This document shows, one piece after another, positions 1 to 10,312 of a stretch of 64,000 bases of DNA. The position numbers and the translations under genes are program-made. Source of the stretch: Ectobius pallidus (Eukaryota > Arthropoda > Insecta > Blattodea > Ectobiidae); NCBI GenBank assembly GCA_964059195.1, contig CAXKWD010000005.1, forward strand, positions 153,231,265-153,295,264, written 5' to 3'. Below the pieces are notes generated by a model. It made no database searches. It was not told the DNA's origin and worked only from the letters and a program-made list of their open reading frames with translations. The first letter of the stretch is position 1. Every line of letters starts with the position of its first letter.

Positions 1-679
1 CTTGAAGTAGAGTGATTTTACAGTGCCCCGGTAGGCCTAAGGAAAACTTTCTTGGACAAACATTTATCCCTACTCTTCTTAATTATTATTCGTGAATCCC
101 GGCACGTGGTACTATAGACCAGTTCTTATTGGCAAATCTCCCGACCAATAATAATATGTTAGTTTCCCACGGAAATCAATTGGATTTTCCCTTATTCTCA
201 AAACCCACAACTTAGCGTCTCGGATTTCTAAGAAGGTTCGGACAGCGTGTTGTATCAGTAGCAACATCAGAAGCTAGGCTTAAACACAATAGCCGACTTC
301 TTAGAATTACTTAAGTGGATCAGTACCCTCTGTGATAAGATCTTGGGAGATTCCCGATACATTGTACCTGAGTACTGCATTGCCTTATCTCGCACCCGCT
401 AGGTCTGCTAGGGAAATTCCCAGCTTCTCTGTCTATTCACTGCAATCTCATTTTAATAGTTATTTAAAATGATGTTGTTAAACTTTTTACCTTTGCCTTC
501 TTTCTAGTTAATAATATTTATAATGAATGTTCCGTCTTTTCACGGTCATTTTAAGACCAAACACGGGCTATGAGATTTTATGATTTTAGTTTGAATAAAT
601 TTGGGCAATTAATCTGTCATTTATTATACTTAATTTGGTTATCTTGTTTATTTCTTTTTACCGAAGTATCTGAACTGCA
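1..679 (-). repeat. 3' LTR of the gypsy element (partial)
   Basis: Positions 1-679 match 8357-9035 base for base by eye with no indel. Identity runs to 683, where the two sides diverge. I place the end at the CA of position 679 because the other LTR end starts with TG directly beside the primer site; the boundary is uncertain by about 4 bases. The minus-strand bases just before this LTR (complement of 684-700) include a short GGGG run, a weak polypurine-tract candidate. Confidence 0.93.
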
Positions 680-683
680 ATAT

Positions 684-1510
684 ATGCCCCAGTCTATTAA
701 GACAGGAATCATCATAGCCTATGATTGACTTACTGGCTGAATATACTGCATCTCTCCACAAAATATTATACCTTATTTTCCTCCAGTGTTGCAACTATCT
801 TAAACAAATACATAACTAATTTAATTCCTATCTTGACACGAGACTTCACCTTAAATCCTGTCCCACATGTACAAGTTTTGTGACCCTATCACATTCATGC
901 CTTCATACATCTTGCGGTTTTCTGTAGTGTTACGTTGTTTGTACGTATTACTTGATTTATTGCATGACCAAGACATTACAACAAAATTTTACGTAAACAC
1001 CATAAATTTACCGATATACCCTCGTGAGACCATGAAAATTAAGCTCAAGCAGTTCTCACTGAAATTTTATAAAATATATTGAATGCATAAAAAAAAAACA
1101 AAAACACTTTTTTTTATATATTGAGACTTTGACAAGGTCGATCAAGCAGTTCTCACTACACCTACACTATATTATAAAGAATGCAAAGAAACACTCTTTT
1201 ACCATGAGACTTTGACAAGGTCGATCAAGCAGTTCTCACTACACCTACACTATATTATAAAGAATGCAAAGAAACACTCTTTTACCATGAGACTTTGACA
1301 AGGTCGATCAAGCAGTTCTCACTACACTTGCACTATATTATAAAGAATGCAATACACACACGTATATTTTACTCTCATTTATACACATTCCTCTAATCCT
1401 AAACCTATGTGGAACTGATAACCTATCATGCCAGTAGCTATTTTACCGCGTAAAATATACATTGCAGGTTATAGGCCTACATTATTCCATCTCAGTACAA
1501 TGCATTTCGA
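684..1510 (-). other. Non-coding 3' region of the retrotransposon
   Basis: Lies between the pol stop and the 3' LTR on the minus strand. I find no env-like frame. The 71-codon plus-strand open frame at 867-1082 has no recognisable content. The stretch carries an 83-bp tandem repeat (separate entry). Confidence 0.7.
1024..1351. repeat. 83-bp tandem repeat, about four units
   Basis: Near-identical units start at 1123, 1206 and 1289, each opening with GAGACTTTGACAAGGTCG; the last is cut short near 1351. A degenerate earlier unit starts near 1024 and shares the CAAGCAGTTCTCACT core. The array sits in the 3' untranslated part of the retrotransposon. Confidence 0.9.
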
Positions 1511-4500
1511 TTATTCTGCCCTTATGTATGGTTTAATGAAGGACAGGTTGTATCTTCCTACAATTCTGTCTTTGTCCGGGTCGTATGCCTCTACTGTAAT
1601 TCCGTTAAAAACTTGGGTGACTTGGTACGGTCCGTCGTACAATAAATTCATCTTTGCATACTCCTTTCTTAGTGCGCTGGATAAGTTCTTCCTTTTTACC
1701 ATTATTTCTTCCCCTATCTGAGGTAGCCACACAGTTTTGTGTCTCTTTGCTTTGCTTCTCCTCTTCTCGTTCTTCTTGCGGATTCTCTCTACGACCCGCT
1801 TACAAATTTCCTCCATAGTCTCGCCATTTTGGTCGTAATCCAGCGCCTCAGGCATCCCTTTTACCAGTTCTTTAGGCTCACCCCCAGTCATCAATCGAAA
1901 TGGCTCTATCCCTGTTATTGGGTTGACTGTGTGGTTCAGAATATCTTCGATTTTCTGGCAATATGGTACCCAGGCTGAATGCTTCCTGTGACACAGCGCC
2001 CTAAGATACAGTGACACATTTCTGAGTTCCCGCTCACTCCGGTTCCCCTCGGGATGATATTTTGATACCTTATATACCTTCACTCCATGTTTATTTAACA
2101 CGTTCTTAAACCTCTCACCTGTGAAAGGCGCTCCGTTGTCCGAAATTAGATTTTGGATGGGGCCATAGGTCGGAATAAAATCCCCTGTAAGTTTCCTGAG
2201 GCATTGGATACGGTCTGCTCTTGTCACTGGGTAGAGTTTTACGAAATGAGTAAAAATGTCTACCACTATAAAGATATACTTCATTCCGAATCTCCCAGTG
2301 GGAATCGGTCCATGGTAGTCTATAGCTATTAAGCTCCCTTTTTCTTCCCTTGTGATCGTCAAAGGAGGCCGATCAAACTTCTTATTTAGCGGTTTTACCC
2401 TCTGGCATAGATCACAGCTGCTTATGAATTTTCTTACTTTCCGTCCCAAGTTCTTAATGTACACCCTCGCAGATATATAAAGCATCACCCTCTCCGTTCC
2501 ACTGTGGCCTAAAACTGTATGGACTGTACTGATGATGTTTGTTTCTATTTCTCGGGGCACATAAATTAGCCATTTCTTGACGTCCTGCCCACATAATTTA
2601 TATATTACATCATCGATGCACCTGTATTTTAGCTTTGTCTTCTTTGCGTCATCTTCAATAGGCCTACTCAGTTCATTAATTACTCGTGCTATTTCTGTGT
2701 CTTGTCTCTGTAACTCTACAATATTCGCAAAGTTCGCTTTTAAGGATGGTTCCCTTATTAGGCGTACCGGCATCACTTCGATAGGCCTATTTGACGATTG
2801 CTGGTTCTCCGGTATTTCCTCCTTCATTCTAGAGAGATAGTCACACAGAATATTTTCCTTCCCAGGCACGTGCCTTATCTCAATGTCATATTGGCTAATT
2901 TCGTGAATGATTCTGCTTATTTTACTATTACTCAATCTGCATTTATTTATGAAAGTGAGGCTAACGTGGTCTGTATACACGATAACATGCCTGTTGAAGA
3001 TGTACCTATTGAATCTTGTGAGCCCAAAGTACACCCCTAAAATCTCTAATAGAGTAACTGATCCATGTGATTCCAACTCGCTAAGGGCCCTGGAGGCCAC
3101 AGCTATAATATGCTTAGTTCCATCGTTATGCTCCTGCATAAGCGCACAGCCAATTGCATTACTCGAAGAGTCCGTGTATAGAATGTATTGTAGGTCCTGT
3201 TTAGGCCGTTCTAATAGGATAGATTCCTGGAAAGCCCTTTTTATACTTATAAAAGCTCTGTCTTCCACATCTCCCCATTTGAACCTTTTAGATTTGCTAC
3301 TCAAGAGCTTTCTGATGGGTGTAATAAGCTCCGCATAACCAGGAATAAAGCGTGATTGGTAGTTGAAAATGCCTAATAGCTTTCTAACTTGCTTTACGCT
3401 AGTAGGCCTAGGAATGTTCCTTATTGCTTCAATCCTCTCCGGATCAGCCCTTACGCCATTCTCCGATATAATGTACCCGAGAAACTTAACCTCTTTTCTC
3501 ATAAGAAAGACTTTCTTCGGGTTTACAGACATTCCGAACCTCAGAAATGTTCCTAATACATTATCCAGTTGTCTCACGTGTTCTTCAAAGTCTATTGTAT
3601 GAATCAGGTAGTCGTCAACAAATGACGTCACACAGGAGCCTTGCCCATCCGGAAACATTATTTTCAACGCTCTCAGTAGCGCACTGCCCGAGGTTTTGAC
3701 TCCAAACGCGCAGCGGCAATATTCGTACGTAACACCACAATGGTTGAATGCGCAATATTGTCTGTCTTCTTCTCTTAACTCTATCTGCCAAAAACTTGAC
3801 GTCAAATCAATACTGCTAAAAAATTTTGAGTCTCCCATTTTGGCAAGTAAATCTTCTACTGGCTCCGCCCGGAATTGATCTGGTTCTATATATAGGTTAG
3901 TATGCCTAGAGTCCAGGGTTAAACGTAGCTTTCCATTCGCTTTCACGACCCAACAAATCGGATTTAAATACTTTGAGTCCGATACTCTAATAATATTTGC
4001 ATCTAGCATGGATTTTATTAGCTTATCGGCTTCATCCCTCATTGAAATTGGTACAGGCCTACTCTTATAGCGACGCTCAGGAATTTCTTGTTTTAATTTA
4101 AATTTGTGTTGGTAACCCCGAAATAGGCCTGGAGTTGAACTGAACACTGCTTTGTTCTTATAAAGCATGTTATATAAAGTCGACTTTTGACCATCTGACA
4201 GCACATCAATTTCTTCTACTTTCTCCCTGAGAATTAATTCGATATCAACATTTTCCTCTTCATTTCTTCCATTCTGACTAATGTTAGTAAAATTCGCGTG
4301 TACCGTTTCACATTCATTTTCATCTACATAATTATTAGAACCCTTAATGCACAAATGATCATATTCTTCGTCCTCCCAAACAATATCAGATTCCATTCCC
4401 TGTAACTCTGCGACACTTTCGTCACAATCAGCCTCATTATCACCTTCATATATAAATACGGCCGGTTTAATTCCCATAGGCCTATATTCGTCGATACTAT

Positions 4501-5161
4501 TTCCCTCTTGTACTCCAACTGATTCCACCACGAAAGGCTCGCGTAATAATACATCTTCATTTTGGCACTCCAACTCCTTAGTAATTATATTCTCATTAGA
4601 AAAAAACGGTACACGTAACTTTTCTTTCTCATCTAATTCCATTTCTATCCAATTTTCTTCAAAATTTATTCTCATTAGTTGATCTGTCATAGAATCACAA
4701 CCCAGAATTAATTTATGTGCTAAATGTTTTATTGTCAAAAAGTAGACTTCTAACTTCTTTCCCTCAATTTCCAACGGCAACATACACTGATGCTCAATTT
4801 TATGGGATTTGGCACCAATTGCAGTTTGTGCGTATAGGCCATGTACTTTCAATTCCTGAACGCGCACTCTTGCTGCTTTCAGCGTTTCATAGACTTTTTC
4901 GTTTATTAGAGAAAAATTACAGCCAGTGTCCACCAACATATCGACTTCAAATTGGTCTATTTTTACCCTTATTAATGGCGGATATGTGGGTGTTATACCC
5001 TCTCTATTTGCACATCCTACTACGCACCCCTTCTCTCGTGTTTTATTTTCATTATTAGGTCTTTTTAATCCTTGTAATCCCTCGGTCTGTGTGACGTCAT
5101 TTCGACCTCCAAATGCGTCTCCTAGTAGTTTAAAGGCCTGTCTTGCGCTACATGCCTTTCG
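1511..5161 (-). CDS. pol: Retrotransposon pol: protease, RT, RNase H, integrase
   Basis: Open frame on the minus strand from 5161 (first stop upstream at 5162-5164) to 1511. It is in the -1 frame relative to gag and overlaps its end by about 40 nt, so it should be made as a gag-pol fusion by frameshifting; the first internal ATG is at 4939. Numbering from that ATG: aspartic protease LVDTGC at residues 2-7; RT with LTLDSRH, SSIDLTSSFWQIEL and the catalytic FVDDY box near 440; RNase H with YTDSSS near 587; integrase with an HHCC finger (HTVLGHSG to CDLC) near 805-835 and a DDE triad near 875 (AIDYHG), 933 (SDNGAP) and 968 (E in GNRSERE). There is no internal stop and all catalytic residues I can check are present, so the enzyme looks intact. 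The frame runs antisense to the window's plus strand. Confidence 0.97.
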   Translation of the reverse strand, partial: RKACSARQAFKLLGDAFGGRNDVTQTEGLQGLKRPNNENKTREKGCVVGCANREGITPTYPPLIRVKIDQFEVDMLVDTGCNFSLINEKVYETLKAARVRVQELKVHGLYAQTAIGAKSHKIEHQCMLPLEIEGKKLEVYFLTIKHLAHKLILGCDSMTDQLMRINFEENWIEMELDEKEKLRVPFFSNENIITKELECQNEDVLLREPFVVESVGVQEGNSIDEYRPMGIKPAVFIYEGDNEADCDESVAELQGMESDIVWEDEEYDHLCIKGSNNYVDENECETVHANFTNISQNGRNEEENVDIELILREKVEEIDVLSDGQKSTLYNMLYKNKAVFSSTPGLFRGYQHKFKLKQEIPERRYKSRPVPISMRDEADKLIKSMLDANIIRVSDSKYLNPICWVVKANGKLRLTLDSRHTNLYIEPDQFRAEPVEDLLAKMGDSKFFSSIDLTSSFWQIELREEDRQYCAFNHCGVTYEYCRCAFGVKTSGSALLRALKIMFPDGQGSCVTSFVDDYLIHTIDFEEHVRQLDNVLGTFLRFGMSVNPKKVFLMRKEVKFLGYIISENGVRADPERIEAIRNIPRPTSVKQVRKLLGIFNYQSRFIPGYAELITPIRKLLSSKSKRFKWGDVEDRAFISIKRAFQESILLERPKQDLQYILYTDSSSNAIGCALMQEHNDGTKHIIAVASRALSELESHGSVTLLEILGVYFGLTRFNRYIFNRHVIVYTDHVSLTFINKCRLSNSKISRIIHEISQYDIEIRHVPGKENILCDYLSRMKEEIPENQQSSNRPIEVMPVRLIREPSLKANFANIVELQRQDTEIARVINELSRPIEDDAKKTKLKYRCIDDVIYKLCGQDVKKWLIYVPREIETNIISTVHTVLGHSGTERVMLYISARVYIKNLGRKVRKFISSCDLCQRVKPLNKKFDRPPLTITREEKGSLIAIDYHGPIPTGRFGMKYIFIVVDIFTHFVKLYPVTRADRIQCLRKLTGDFIPTYGPIQNLISDNGAPFTGERFKNVLNKHGVKVYKVSKYHPEGNRSERELRNVSLYLRALCHRKHSAWVPYCQKIEDILNHTVNPITGIEPFRLMTGGEPKELVKGMPEALDYDQNGETMEEICKRVVERIRKKNEKRRSKAKRHKTVWLPQIGEEIMVKRKNLSSALRKEYAKMNLLYDGPYQVTQVFNGITVEAYDPDKDRIVGRYNLSFIKPYIRAE

Positions 5162-7266
5162 TCATTTCTGTGACGAATGTCTCCCTGAATATCATTGTGG
5201 TTTCCCGTGCTATGCGCCTGATTCCTTTCACCTTCTATGTTAATGTCCCCCTGGTTTTCTGGAATTCGTTCTCCTACTTCGTTCTGCATCCTGCCATGAA
5301 ATCGAACATTATTTACTTGTCTGTCTTGAGGCCTATTCTCTTGATTATTTCCCCTCCAGTTTTGGTTCCCATTATTTCTATATGAGTTATTATTAGGGGG
5401 TCCTCTGTTCGATTCCGCATTTCTGTTGGCATGTCCTTGGTTCCATCTACCTCTGTCATTATTTGGACCTCCTCTCGTATCTTGATTCATTTGCATATTA
5501 TCCGGTCCATTTTGTCTCCTATTATCGCTACGCTCTTCTCTGTTAGTTCCTACTTCGAAACTAGATAATAACTCCAAAGCCTTGCTATAAGTTTGGGGAC
5601 ATGATACTATAAGCAGGTTACATATTTCCGGCTGAAAATGTCTCGTCACAAGCTGAATGGCCTCTCGTTCTGGCATTCCGGGGTCTAGTAACTTGATTAG
5701 GCCTATAACTCTTAAGAAATGGTCCGATAGAGAGACGTTGCCCCTAGGTGAATATCTCCCATTATAGACCTCATTTCTAGCTAAAGCTCTCTTCGCCTCA
5801 CCCCAATATCTTGCTAAGAATAACTGCTTAAAATCCTCATAGTTGCACTCCGGGTGTACTGTAAGTTCAAACCACTCTTTTGTTTTTCCTTTTAAGGCTC
5901 TACCGAGGATCAACATTTTGTACTGAGATGGAATAGACCGCAAAGTAAAATACTCTTCAACAGATTTCAAGAAACTCTGAGGGCTCGTGTTGCTCTCATT
6001 GAAGCTGGGAAGTGATACCTCATTTCCTATTAGGTTACATATATTAATCCTATTATCGCTAACTACCGGCATGCTGGTGGCTACCGTCTCGTGTACTGTA
6101 TTACAGGACTCATTTGCAACACTAGGAGGCCTATATGTATTTCCTATTCCATTACATATACCCTCACTACAATTTACAGCATAGTTATTTGCTACAGGCC
6201 TATGATTTTCAACCTCCTTAGCTACCGTGCTTACTTCTTTAGAGATTTCTCCTATTTTCTCAGCTAATATATTTTCTAAATGCACTACCTTGTCATTTAC
6301 TTCTGAGATTTTATCTCCTAACCCTACTTTTACTTTTCCCACCTGAGTCTCCATATTCTTTTTCAAGCTAGACTCCGATTTCTGTATTTCTTTCTCCAAA
6401 ATTTTCCTTTCATTTGATAATTTTTCTTCATATTTCTTGCCCTGAATTTCTATTTTCCTATCTACCGATGCCATATTATTCTCTAATTCAGACCTAATTT
6501 CCCCTTGACTTTCACTAATCTCTTGCCTCATTGCTTTTTCACTCTCTTTAAGATCCCTACAGAGTTCTCCCCTGATTTCGTTGCATAAATTAGATTGGAC
6601 CTCTTTTATATCATTAAGCTCCTTCTCAAGCCTCTCTGTATTTTGCCTATTTTCTTGGTTCGATTGGTCTATCCTATCTCCCAGTTTCTCTATCTTTTCC
6701 CCGGTATTTTTCTCTAGTTCCTTCATACTTTCCCTAGAATTTTTCTCTAGTTCCTTTATACTTTCCCTAGTTTCATTAATACTTTCCCTAGTTTCATTGA
6801 TACTTTCCCTAGTTTCATTGATACTTTCCCTAGTTTCCTTACTCGATTTTTCTAACCCCTTAATACTTTCCCTAGTATCGTTACTTGATTTTTCTAGTTC
6901 CTTCATCATAGCTTCATTAGATTCCCTCATACTTTCCTTTGATTCCCTCATCATAGCTATCAAATATGCAATAGAATTCGGGTCTATGGTTTGATTCATT
7001 TCCCTAGGCCTATGTTCAGTTACACTCTCACTCTCAGTTAGCTGAATATTTGTTGCATTATTTTCCTGCCTATTATCAGCTCCCTGCTCCAAAACCCCGT
7101 CACCTGTCGCGACACTGTTCTCATTGTTTATCTCCATTCTACAATTATTTATTTCCTCACCATTAAGCAAGTCGTGCCCCTCTCCACCTTCCATATTAAT
7201 TTTCTTCCTAGTAATTTTTTTTTCGTTTCTAAGCCACATACATAAATTATAAGGGTACTGATACAC
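5122..7266 (-). CDS. gag: Retrotransposon Gag
   Basis: Intact 714-codon frame. Residues about 92-340 are Glu/Lys/Ser-rich and strongly predicted by eye to be coiled coil, including four ETRESIN heptads encoded by a 21-bp minisatellite. Residues about 420-575 resemble the retrotransposon Gag capsid domain (EEYFTLRSIP, KGKTKEWFEL, FLARYWGEAKRALAR). The C terminus is rich in Asn, Arg and Gly with no CCHC zinc knuckle, so nucleic-acid binding probably uses the basic tail. The first ATG is at 7266; a second in-frame ATG (MEGGEGHD, about residue 25) would remove an unusual basic leader and may be the true start. The stop is 3 codons past the frameshift heptamer. Confidence 0.93.
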   Translation of the reverse strand: MYQYPYNLCMWLRNEKKITRKKINMEGGEGHDLLNGEEINNCRMEINNENSVATGDGVLEQGADNRQENNATNIQLTESESVTEHRPREMNQTIDPNSIAYLIAMMRESKESMRESNEAMMKELEKSSNDTRESIKGLEKSSKETRESINETRESINETRESINETRESIKELEKNSRESMKELEKNTGEKIEKLGDRIDQSNQENRQNTERLEKELNDIKEVQSNLCNEIRGELCRDLKESEKAMRQEISESQGEIRSELENNMASVDRKIEIQGKKYEEKLSNERKILEKEIQKSESSLKKNMETQVGKVKVGLGDKISEVNDKVVHLENILAEKIGEISKEVSTVAKEVENHRPVANNYAVNCSEGICNGIGNTYRPPSVANESCNTVHETVATSMPVVSDNRINICNLIGNEVSLPSFNESNTSPQSFLKSVEEYFTLRSIPSQYKMLILGRALKGKTKEWFELTVHPECNYEDFKQLFLARYWGEAKRALARNEVYNGRYSPRGNVSLSDHFLRVIGLIKLLDPGMPEREAIQLVTRHFQPEICNLLIVSCPQTYSKALELLSSFEVGTNREERSDNRRQNGPDNMQMNQDTRGGPNNDRGRWNQGHANRNAESNRGPPNNNSYRNNGNQNWRGNNQENRPQDRQVNNVRFHGRMQNEVGERIPENQGDINIEGERNQAHSTGNHNDIQGDIRHRNDERHVAQDRPLNY
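5128..5134 (-). promoter_or_regulatory. -1 ribosomal frameshift heptamer TTTAAAC
   Basis: On the minus strand the last gag codons read CCT TTA AAC TAC TAG, giving T TTA AAC in the X XXY YYZ arrangement in the gag frame. This is a classic -1 slippery heptamer. Slippage moves ribosomes into the open pol frame just before the gag stop at 5122-5124. A stimulatory structure downstream was not analysed. Confidence 0.93.
6759..6839. repeat. 21-bp coding minisatellite in gag
   Basis: Four near-perfect tandem copies of a 21-bp unit containing CTTTCCCTAGTTTCATT on the plus strand. On the coding strand they give the heptad ETRESIN, which keeps the frame and extends the coiled coil. Confidence 0.9.
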
Positions 7267-7752
7267 TCTTACGATCTACCTTACCTTTGGTTAAGAAGTT
7301 CAACATATAATGCATAACATGTATAATTATACCCTTGCACAATAAATATTCGATATGCCTGAGTTCTTTTAATTTGAAAAAGATTTTATTTTACTTGAAT
7401 TTATTCTTTAATTTACTTAGTGAGTTTCAGTTTAACTTTACTTTGATCTTAAATTGCAAACTTTTAAAAAATATTATTTGATGTCAGCTTACTAATTTAT
7501 TTAATTAATATTTACTGTTTCTTAAATTATTGATAGTAAAATTGTTTACTTTACTGAAACTCTATGTATATTTAAGTTCTTATCTGTTGGTGATTTTTGA
7601 TGTTTTCTGCGACGGTCTCCGGAACTGATGTACCACGATCTTGAATTCCAGCGGTGCCTTTACGGGTGACGTTCTAGAAATTCTGCGGTGTCTTCCTTCC
7701 GTTTTGGGATGATTTTTGAAGTTGGTGATCCTTGATGTCCAGCTTCACTCGT
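7267..7752 (-). other. 5' leader of the retrotransposon
   Basis: About 486 nt between the primer-binding site and the first gag ATG. AT-rich, no coding frame recognised. It would hold the packaging and dimerisation signals in an element of this type, which cannot be recognised here. Confidence 0.6.
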
Positions 7753-7770
7753 GCCCCACGTTGGGCGCCA
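7753..7770 (-). promoter_or_regulatory. Primer-binding site for tRNA-Lys(CTT)
   Basis: The plus strand reads GCCCCACGTTGGGCGCCA, which is the 3' end of insect tRNA-Lys(CTT) with its CCA tail. The minus strand is therefore an 18-nt perfect primer-binding site. It abuts the LTR, whose first plus-strand bases are TG at 7771. Confidence 0.95.
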
Positions 7771-9035
7771 TGTACAGCGGTTCGGTGGAATGTAAGATGT
7801 TTGGGCGCCACAGTATAATGCATATACTGAATATTTCTGATTTGTTGAACCCGCCTCCGGTCTGCCAGTCGATCGTTGAGCACTTCCCTCTAGCTTCAGG
7901 GTAGGAAGCGAAGAACACCTTAATATTATTGCTTGAATAATAATGCAGTTTCTTTGAACACTGAAGGAATATTCTGTTTATTCAAAACGTTGGAAATACA
8001 AGTCCAGTCATTGACAATAATTACAAAATTTGTTTGTGAATAATTAATATTGTTGCAAGTTCTCGGTAGATCGTTACTAGTGATACAATTGCTGCCGTAT
8101 ATGATTTTGACTAATCGCGATTGAAAGTAAGAATCCTTCTAAGTCGATTAATTCCACAGCTAAAATTTTATAAGTCCAATTAATTCTGTGGGCACGCGGC
8201 CTCAAAGATAAGTAGAGTGATTGATGTAGGCACGCGGCCTCGACGTAGAGTGATTTTGACTGTTCTAGGCACGGGGCCTTGAAGTAGAGTCCTGTTGACT
8301 GCTCTAGGCACGGGGCCTTGAAGTAGAGTTGAATATGACTGTTATAGGCGCGGGGCCTTGAAGTAGAGTGATTTTACAGTGCCCCGGTAGGCCTAAGGAA
8401 AACTTTCTTGGACAAACATTTATCCCTACTCTTCTTAATTATTATTCGTGAATCCCGGCACGTGGTACTATAGACCAGTTCTTATTGGCAAATCTCCCGA
8501 CCAATAATAATATGTTAGTTTCCCACGGAAATCAATTGGATTTTCCCTTATTCTCAAAACCCACAACTTAGCGTCTCGGATTTCTAAGAAGGTTCGGACA
8601 GCGTGTTGTATCAGTAGCAACATCAGAAGCTAGGCTTAAACACAATAGCCGACTTCTTAGAATTACTTAAGTGGATCAGTACCCTCTGTGATAAGATCTT
8701 GGGAGATTCCCGATACATTGTACCTGAGTACTGCATTGCCTTATCTCGCACCCGCTAGGTCTGCTAGGGAAATTCCCAGCTTCTCTGTCTATTCACTGCA
8801 ATCTCATTTTAATAGTTATTTAAAATGATGTTGTTAAACTTTTTACCTTTGCCTTCTTTCTAGTTAATAATATTTATAATGAATGTTCCGTCTTTTCACG
8901 GTCATTTTAAGACCAAACACGGGCTATGAGATTTTATGATTTTAGTTTGAATAAATTTGGGCAATTAATCTGTCATTTATTATACTTAATTTGGTTATCT
9001 TGTTTATTTCTTTTTACCGAAGTATCTGAACTGCA
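7771..9035 (-). repeat. 5' LTR of the gypsy element
   Basis: Starts with TG directly beside the primer-binding site and ends with CA at 9035, 1265 bp. In the element's orientation this is the 5' LTR and should hold the promoter. The part nearest the primer site contains a tandem array of about 39-bp units (8191-8386). Confidence 0.93.
8191..8386. repeat. 39-bp tandem array in the LTR
   Basis: Five diverged units start at 8191, 8229, 8268, 8307 and 8347 (spacing 38-40 bp). Each opens with GGCACGCGGCCT or GGCACGGGGCCT and contains a TAGAGT. The last unit continues in the left LTR at position 1. Such arrays can be enhancer-like or recombination products; function is unknown. Confidence 0.9.
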
Positions 9036-10312
9036 ATATGTTTGGCCAATTAAGATTTGTTAGCAATATTAAATATTGCTCTCATGGATGAAGAACCAGA
9101 TTCTCATGACATCTGCAGACAGTAATATAATGATACTATGACTTCATACCTGAATACACCATTGAATGGTCCAAAGCTGTTATGTTTACATCTCTGCTTC
9201 TAGCACTTGTTCCTCTACTACTGTCTGTTGTACTTCGAGTCACAGGGTGTCCATTGACAATAGCTGCTCATGCTGTTCTTGAGAGCCAAGCCTACATGGC
9301 TATCATGGTCAGAACCTTGGTTGGTGGACACCTTCTTGGTTGTAGGTCGTGGTCAAGGATATATGTTGCACCAGGGATAAAATGAAAAAAAGTTCTGGTA
9401 CTCGCCCAAATTTTCAAAACCTTCCTCCGTAGTAGAGCAAAACTTCTCTGAACAAATGTCACAATGTTACAAAGTAGTTTCTCATGTAGTTTGGGATGGT
9501 CTATGTCCCACATGGGATGTCATTTGTCCTGCAATTGTTTCGTTTTCTATCGGAACGAATTTTCATGTTATTGCCATCTAACTTTAACTAAACATAGCGT
9601 AACCGTTTCCAACAGTATGATCTTGGAAAGTGCAAAGAACCAGGTTATAGGATCCTTGGAGAAGCTTTCCAGATGTACAATCCGACTTCCCGAGATCATT
9701 AGTCCGTGGCATGGTGAGTGTGGCCATTCTGTAACATGAAGTGCATGAACATAGCTGTGTTGTGTTAACTGGTATAAGCGCCAACTTTGGGGGGACAAGG
9801 TATTTTCTGCCAAGGGAGGCCATCATTTAAACCCGAAAAGGGATAAGCGAAAAATAAACGTATATGTGCATGTAATGAAAAATGTGTTTTTCTGTGTTAT
9901 TACTTTAGTAAGAGCACTCTTGGTAAAACAAAAATTCAGCTGTCCCCCAAAATTGTGGAATATCCTCCTTTTTTTAATGTCTTGTCCCCCATTCCTTCCT
10001 TCAACAGTTGGTCACCCTACATGTAGTAGTGCCTATGAGTTGGCAAAGGAGACTTTCCATATTAAAAATCTGAGGAAAGAACTGATCTTACCATCTTCTG
10101 CAAATGCTTTGCACATCTAGCAGCTAGACAGAAAAAGAGAGAAGAAATATGGCCTCAGCTCTACTCCACAGATGCTGTGGTGGATAGAGGATGGATACGT
10201 CCAAATCGAGACCTTAGACATCTACTGATTAGCTTAGCTGTTCATGGCTACCATTATTAGATTTGTAATAAACCTCATTGCCATGACTCTGACCAAAATA
10301 TGTAACCTGTGC
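9036..10312. other. Retrotransposon flank, no recognised gene
   Basis: Short open frames on both strands have no family resemblance I can defend. The plus-strand stretch 10020-10250 reads as protein-like text with a stop (peptides such as KKREEIWPQL) and may be a decayed transposon fragment. TGGTCACCCTACATG at 10012-10026 looks like the end of a hAT-type element (compare 43617). Confidence 0.3.

Larger units (their letters stand above)
1..9035 (-). mobile_element. Ty3/gypsy LTR retrotransposon, minus strand, nearly complete
   Basis: The element reads right to left: 5' LTR (7771-9035), tRNA-Lys primer site (7753-7770), leader, gag, pol, a non-coding 3' region and the 3' LTR (1-679, cut by the window edge). 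Protein order is gag, protease, RT, RNase H, integrase, the Ty3/gypsy order. I see no env frame. The two LTRs show no difference over the 679 bp present in both (constant offset 8356), so insertion was recent. About 586 bp of the left LTR lie outside the window, giving a full length near 9.6 kb. LTRs of about 1.27 kb plus a tRNA-Lys primer recall Osvaldo-type elements; that placement is inference. The target duplication cannot be checked because the left flank is missing. Confidence 0.96.

Noticed and set aside
2907..3338. 143-codon plus-strand frame
   Set aside because: Antisense shadow of the RT/RNase H part of pol.
6581..6994. 137-codon plus-strand frame, Ser/Leu-rich
   Set aside because: Antisense shadow of the gag coiled coil; repetitive composition comes from the coding minisatellite.
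7753..7770. tRNA-Lys gene fragment
   Set aside because: Only the 3' 18 nt are present and they abut the LTR, so it is the primer-binding site.
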